DNA of 9,086 nucleotides from Gammaproteobacteria bacterium (GTDB lineage Bacteria; Pseudomonadota; Gammaproteobacteria; Comchoanobacterales; Comchoanobacteraceae). Made by a program: the position numbers and the translations under genes. A model generated the notes under the pieces. That model was not told where the DNA came from. It saw only the letters and a program-made list of their open reading frames with translations, and did not search any database. Numbering within the stretch: the first letter of the stretch is position 1; each line of letters starts with the position of its first letter. Of the stretch, positions 6,470 to 9,086 are shown piece after piece. The DNA is taken from contig JAURNZ010000068.1 of the NCBI GenBank assembly GCA_030829925.1, positions 1 to 9,086 of the forward strand, written 5' to 3'.

Positions 6470-7210
6470 TTATTGGTCTAACCAACCATAGCCTTCTTTT
6501 TCAAGCTTCAAGGCTAATTCGTAGTTACCAGACTTAATAATTTTTCCATCTTTTAAAACATGTACAAAATCAGGTTTGATATGGTCTAATAACCTTTGAT
6601 AATGGGTAACAATGATAAATGAACGATCAGGACTTCTCATATGATTAACACCATCTGATACTGTTTTAAGCGCATCGATATCCAAACCTGAATCCGTTTC
6701 ATCTAGGATCGCAAGCTTGGGTTCAAGAACAAGCATTTGCAAAATTTCATTACGTTTTTTTTCACCGCCGGAAAAACCAGCATTTAAACTACGCTGAAGC
6801 AAATCAGATTTCATTTCAACCAACTTCATTCTATCTTTAATAAACGCAATGGCGTCCATGGCGTCTAAAGGCAGCTCACCTCTTGCTTGCCTAACAGAGT
6901 TGAGTGCTGCTTGCAGAAAAACCATATTATTCACACCTGATATAGCCACAGGATACTGAAAAGCTAAGAAGATGCCTAAACAAGCTCTTTCTTCTGGCTC
7001 AAGACCAGAAATATCTTGGCCATTAAAGATGATGGAACCCTCATCTAAAGTATACCCGTCTTTACCTGCTACTAAATTAGCCAAAGTACTTTTACCTGAA
7101 CCATTGGGTCCCATAATGGCATGTACTTCTCCAGGTTTCACATCAATTTCGATGCCTTTTAAAATCTTTTTATCATCAACTGATGCATGTAAATTTGAAA
7201 CTGAAAACAT
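6470..7210 (-). CDS. sufC: SufC, ABC-type ATPase of the SufBCD complex
   Basis: SufC is the soluble ATPase that drives conformational change of SufBC2D in cluster assembly. It is ABC-like but not a transporter. The 246 residues carry Walker A GPNGSGKS (34-41), the Q-loop Gln85 in AFQYP, the signature SGGEKKR (147-153), Walker B AILDE (167-171), the D-loop SGLD (174-177) and the H-loop His203 in VTHYQRLL. All catalytic elements are intact. The SGGEKKRNEILQM context is typical of SufC and distinguishes it from transport ATPases. The start ATG at 7210 is 3 nt after the sufB stop. The ribosome binding site AGGA (7217-7220) lies in the last codons of sufB, so translation is coupled. Confidence 0.97.
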   Translation of the reverse strand: MFSVSNLHASVDDKKILKGIEIDVKPGEVHAIMGPNGSGKSTLANLVAGKDGYTLDEGSIIFNGQDISGLEPEERACLGIFLAFQYPVAISGVNNMVFLQAALNSVRQARGELPLDAMDAIAFIKDRMKLVEMKSDLLQRSLNAGFSGGEKKRNEILQMLVLEPKLAILDETDSGLDIDALKTVSDGVNHMRSPDRSFIIVTHYQRLLDHIKPDFVHVLKDGKIIKSGNYELALKLEKEGYGWLDQ

Positions 7211-7213
7211 TTT

Positions 7214-8641
7214 TTATCCTACACTTCCTTCTAAACTGATTTCCATTAATTTTTGTGCCTCAACAGCGAACTCCATTGGCAGCTCTTTAAATACTGTTTT
7301 ACAAAACCCATTCACAATTAAATTGATGGCCTGCTCTTCTGTTAAACCTCTTTGACGACAATAAAATAGTTCTTCTTCTGAAATATTTGAGGTCGTTGCT
7401 TCATGCTCGATCTGTGCTGTTGGATGCTTAGATTCAATGTAAGGGAATGTATGCGCCCCACAATGAGGCGTTAACAGCAATGAGTCACACTCGGTATGAT
7501 TTCGAGCATCTTCTGCTAAAGGGGAAACTCTCACTAGCCCTCTGTATGTGTTTTGTCCATGACCAGTTGAAATACCTTTTGAGACAATCGTACTTGACGT
7601 ACGCTTGCCTAAGTGTATCATTTTGGTACCTGTATCTGCTTGCTGTCGGTTATTCACAACCGCAACAGAATAAAACTCACCTACCGAGTCATCACCTTTT
7701 AAAATAACACTTGGGTATTTCCAAGTTATTGCTGAACCTGTTTCAACTTGAGTCCATGAGATTTTTGCTCGATCACCTTTGCAAATGCCACGCTTGGTAA
7801 CGAAATTATAAATACCACCCACACCATTTTCATCACCTGGGTACCAATTTTGAACAGTAGAATATTTAATTTCGCTATCTTTGTGAGCTACAAGCTCAAC
7901 CACAGCTGCATGTAACTGGTTTTCATCACGCATCGGTGCACTACACCCTTCTAGATAACTAACATGACTACCTTCATCAGCAATAATCAAAGTTCTTTCG
8001 AACTGTCCAGTGTTTAAAGCATTAATCCTAAAATAGGTTGACAACTCCATCGGACATCTAACCCCTTTAGGCACATATACAAAAGAACCATCACTAAATA
8101 CAGCTGAATTAAGTGCAGCAAAAAAATTATCTTTGTAAGGGATTACAGTTCCTAAATATTGCTCGACTAATTCAGGGTATTTTTCAACTGCTTCTGAAAA
8201 CGGTAGAAAAATCACACCAGCATCCATCAGCTTTTCTTTAAATGTAGTTGCTACTGACACACTGTCAAAAACAGCGTCCATTGCCACACCTGCAAGCATC
8301 TTTTGCTCATGCAAAGGAATCCCTAAACGTTCGTATGTTTTTAATAGCTCAGGATCAACTTCATCTAAGCTTTTAGGTCTATCTTTTTGTGACTTCGGCG
8401 CAGAATAATAACTGATTGCGTTATAATCTATGGGCGATATGTTAAGTTTACCCCAATTAGGCTCCTTCATTGTCAACCAATGTCTATAAGCTTTTAGTCG
8501 CCATTCAAGTAAAAATTTAGGTTCATTTTTACGAGCAGATATGGCTCTTATAACATCTTCGTTCAGACCCGGCAAAAAGCTGTCTGATTCGATATCTGAT
8601 GTAAAGCCATATTGATATTTTTTTTCAAAAAGTTCTTCCAT
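7214..8641 (-). CDS. sufB: SufB, Fe-S scaffold complex subunit
   Basis: SufB is the main scaffold subunit of SufBC2D, where the cluster is built. From ATG 8641 it has 475 residues, beginning MEELFEKKYQYGFTSDIESD, which matches usual SufB N-termini. Landmarks are GLNEDVIRAISARKNEP at 25-41, MELSTYFRIN at 198-207, LIIADEGSHVSYLEGCSAP at 218-236, and the C-terminal NHTECDSLLLTPHCGAHTF region, where Cys385 corresponds to the catalytic Cys405 of E. coli, followed by EHEATTS (Glu414 region). It ends EFAVEAQKL...ISLEGSVG, the SufB hallmark. The open frame extends to a TTG at 8680, adding MNQIRLSFIIELY. I reject that start because those residues are not SufB-like and the TTG lies in a probable -35 element. 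No good ribosome binding site precedes ATG 8641. Confidence 0.96.
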   Translation of the reverse strand: MEELFEKKYQYGFTSDIESDSFLPGLNEDVIRAISARKNEPKFLLEWRLKAYRHWLTMKEPNWGKLNISPIDYNAISYYSAPKSQKDRPKSLDEVDPELLKTYERLGIPLHEQKMLAGVAMDAVFDSVSVATTFKEKLMDAGVIFLPFSEAVEKYPELVEQYLGTVIPYKDNFFAALNSAVFSDGSFVYVPKGVRCPMELSTYFRINALNTGQFERTLIIADEGSHVSYLEGCSAPMRDENQLHAAVVELVAHKDSEIKYSTVQNWYPGDENGVGGIYNFVTKRGICKGDRAKISWTQVETGSAITWKYPSVILKGDDSVGEFYSVAVVNNRQQADTGTKMIHLGKRTSSTIVSKGISTGHGQNTYRGLVRVSPLAEDARNHTECDSLLLTPHCGAHTFPYIESKHPTAQIEHEATTSNISEEELFYCRQRGLTEEQAINLIVNGFCKTVFKELPMEFAVEAQKLMEISLEGSVG

Positions 8642-8651
8642 ATACAATTCT

Positions 8652-8680
8652 ATTATAAATGAAAGCCTTATCTGATTCAA
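8652..8680 (-). promoter_or_regulatory. Probable sigma70-type promoter of the sufBCD unit
   Basis: On the minus strand TTGAAT (8675-8680; 4 of 6 to consensus) and a perfect TATAAT (8652-8657) are separated by exactly 17 bp, just after the msrA stop. Transcription would start near 8645, only about 4 nt before the sufB ATG, giving a nearly leaderless message. Read-through from msrA remains possible as a second source of transcript. Confidence 0.5.
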
Positions 8681-8688
8681 TGATTGAA
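8676..8688. promoter_or_regulatory. 13-bp palindrome over the sufB -35 element (operator candidate)
   Basis: TTCAATGATTGAA is a perfect palindrome with 6-bp arms around one central base. It overlaps the proposed -35 hexamer at 8675-8680. Position and symmetry fit a repressor operator. It does not match the IscR, Fur or NsrR sites that I know, and a 6-bp arm palindrome can occur by chance. Confidence 0.3.
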
Positions 8689-8692
8689 AGCT

Positions 8693-9086
8693 CTAATTAT
8701 CTTTCCAAATCTTTGCAAGTTTCTCGTGTCTCCTAGAAGACTTCACATATGCTTCATAACGCGTACTGTTTTTATGGTGATATTTCTGATGGTAAACCTC
8801 AGCTTGATAGAACTTTTTTGCAGGCAAGATCAAAGTATGAACAACTTGGTTTGATTTTTCTTGAATTGCTTTCTTGGTTTGTATTGCGTAAGACTTTTGT
8901 TCTTCAGTCGTATAAAAAATAGCAGTTCGATATTGTAGACCACGATCATGCAACTGGCCGCTTGGATCAAATGGATCGATCATACGCCAAAAAACATCAA
9001 TAATAGGTTCGACAGGTTTTTCAGTGGCAACTCTCACCACCTCATAATGACCTGTTAAACCCATACAAACATCTTGATAGGTTGGG
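8693..9086 (-). CDS. msrA: MsrA, peptide-methionine (S)-S-oxide reductase, 5' end outside the window
   Basis: MsrA reduces S-methionine sulfoxide in oxidised proteins. The visible 130 residues are the C-terminal part. The frame stays open to the right edge, reading PTYQDVCMGLTGHYEVVRV, which matches the MsrA block around E. coli Cys86 (PTYxxVCxGxTGHxE). The ATG at 9064 is therefore an internal methionine, not the start. Further blocks are FWRMIDPFDPSGQLHDRGLQYRT, then PAKKFYQAEVYHQKY and YVKSSRRHEKLAKIW. The catalytic GCFW motif lies outside the window. There is no cysteine after the DVC, so the C-terminal recycling cysteines of E. coli MsrA are missing. The gene ends with TAG 51 nt before the sufB ATG on the same strand, so read-through into suf is possible and would fit an oxidative-stress link. 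Confidence 0.93.
   Translation of the reverse strand, partial: PTYQDVCMGLTGHYEVVRVATEKPVEPIIDVFWRMIDPFDPSGQLHDRGLQYRTAIFYTTEEQKSYAIQTKKAIQEKSNQVVHTLILPAKKFYQAEVYHQKYHHKNSTRYEAYVKSSRRHEKLAKIWKDN

Noticed and set aside
6972..7707. Plus-strand open frames at 6972-7355 and 7447-7707
   Set aside because: Both are antisense to well-conserved sufC and sufB coding sequence.
8642..8680. SufB start at the TTG at 8680, adding 13 residues
   Set aside because: The extra residues are not SufB-like, the ATG at 8641 gives a normal N-terminus, and the TTG coincides with the probable -35 element.

Overview
The window is a SUF iron-sulphur (Fe-S) cluster assembly locus from an AT-rich bacterium, almost all of it on the minus strand. 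Protein sequences, the msrA-type neighbour and the set SufB-SufC-SufD-SufS-SufU-SufA-SufT suggest a gammaproteobacterium, perhaps one of the AT-rich, often host-associated lineages such as Legionellales or Thiotrichales. That placement is inference; the window holds no rRNA or other decisive marker.

Reading the minus strand from the right edge: (1) the 3' part of msrA, a methionine sulfoxide reductase running off the window. (2) sufB, sufC and sufD, tightly spaced, encoding the SufBC2D scaffold. A promoter-like sequence lies in the short msrA-sufB gap. (3) A SnoaL/NTF2-like gene starting 1 nt after sufD, then a gene for a 157-residue protein of unknown function. (4) A long gene for a 509-residue unknown protein on the opposite (+) strand, convergent with the previous gene and divergent from sufS. 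(5) sufS, sufU, sufA and sufT, overlapping or nearly touching, ending close to the left edge.

The expected sufBCD-sufSUAT run is therefore split by about 2.7 kb holding three non-canonical genes, one of them inverted. The second half (sufSUAT) must have its own promoter, in the 97-bp gap it shares with the 509-residue gene. That gap holds two interleaved inverted repeats.

How the genes work together, from knowledge of the families: SufS takes sulphur from cysteine. SufU, a zinc-dependent sulfurtransferase-type protein, accepts the persulfide and passes it on. SufBC2D builds the cluster using ATP hydrolysis by SufC. SufA carries clusters to target proteins, and SufT (MIP18/DUF59 family) is a maturation accessory factor. 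No SufE and no Rrf2/IscR-type regulator gene is seen in this window. The least explained parts are the three insert genes, above all the SnoaL/NTF2-like protein coupled to sufD and the inverted 509-residue protein. There is no gene-free stretch longer than 97 bp, and I saw no tRNA, rRNA, CRISPR array or insertion sequence.
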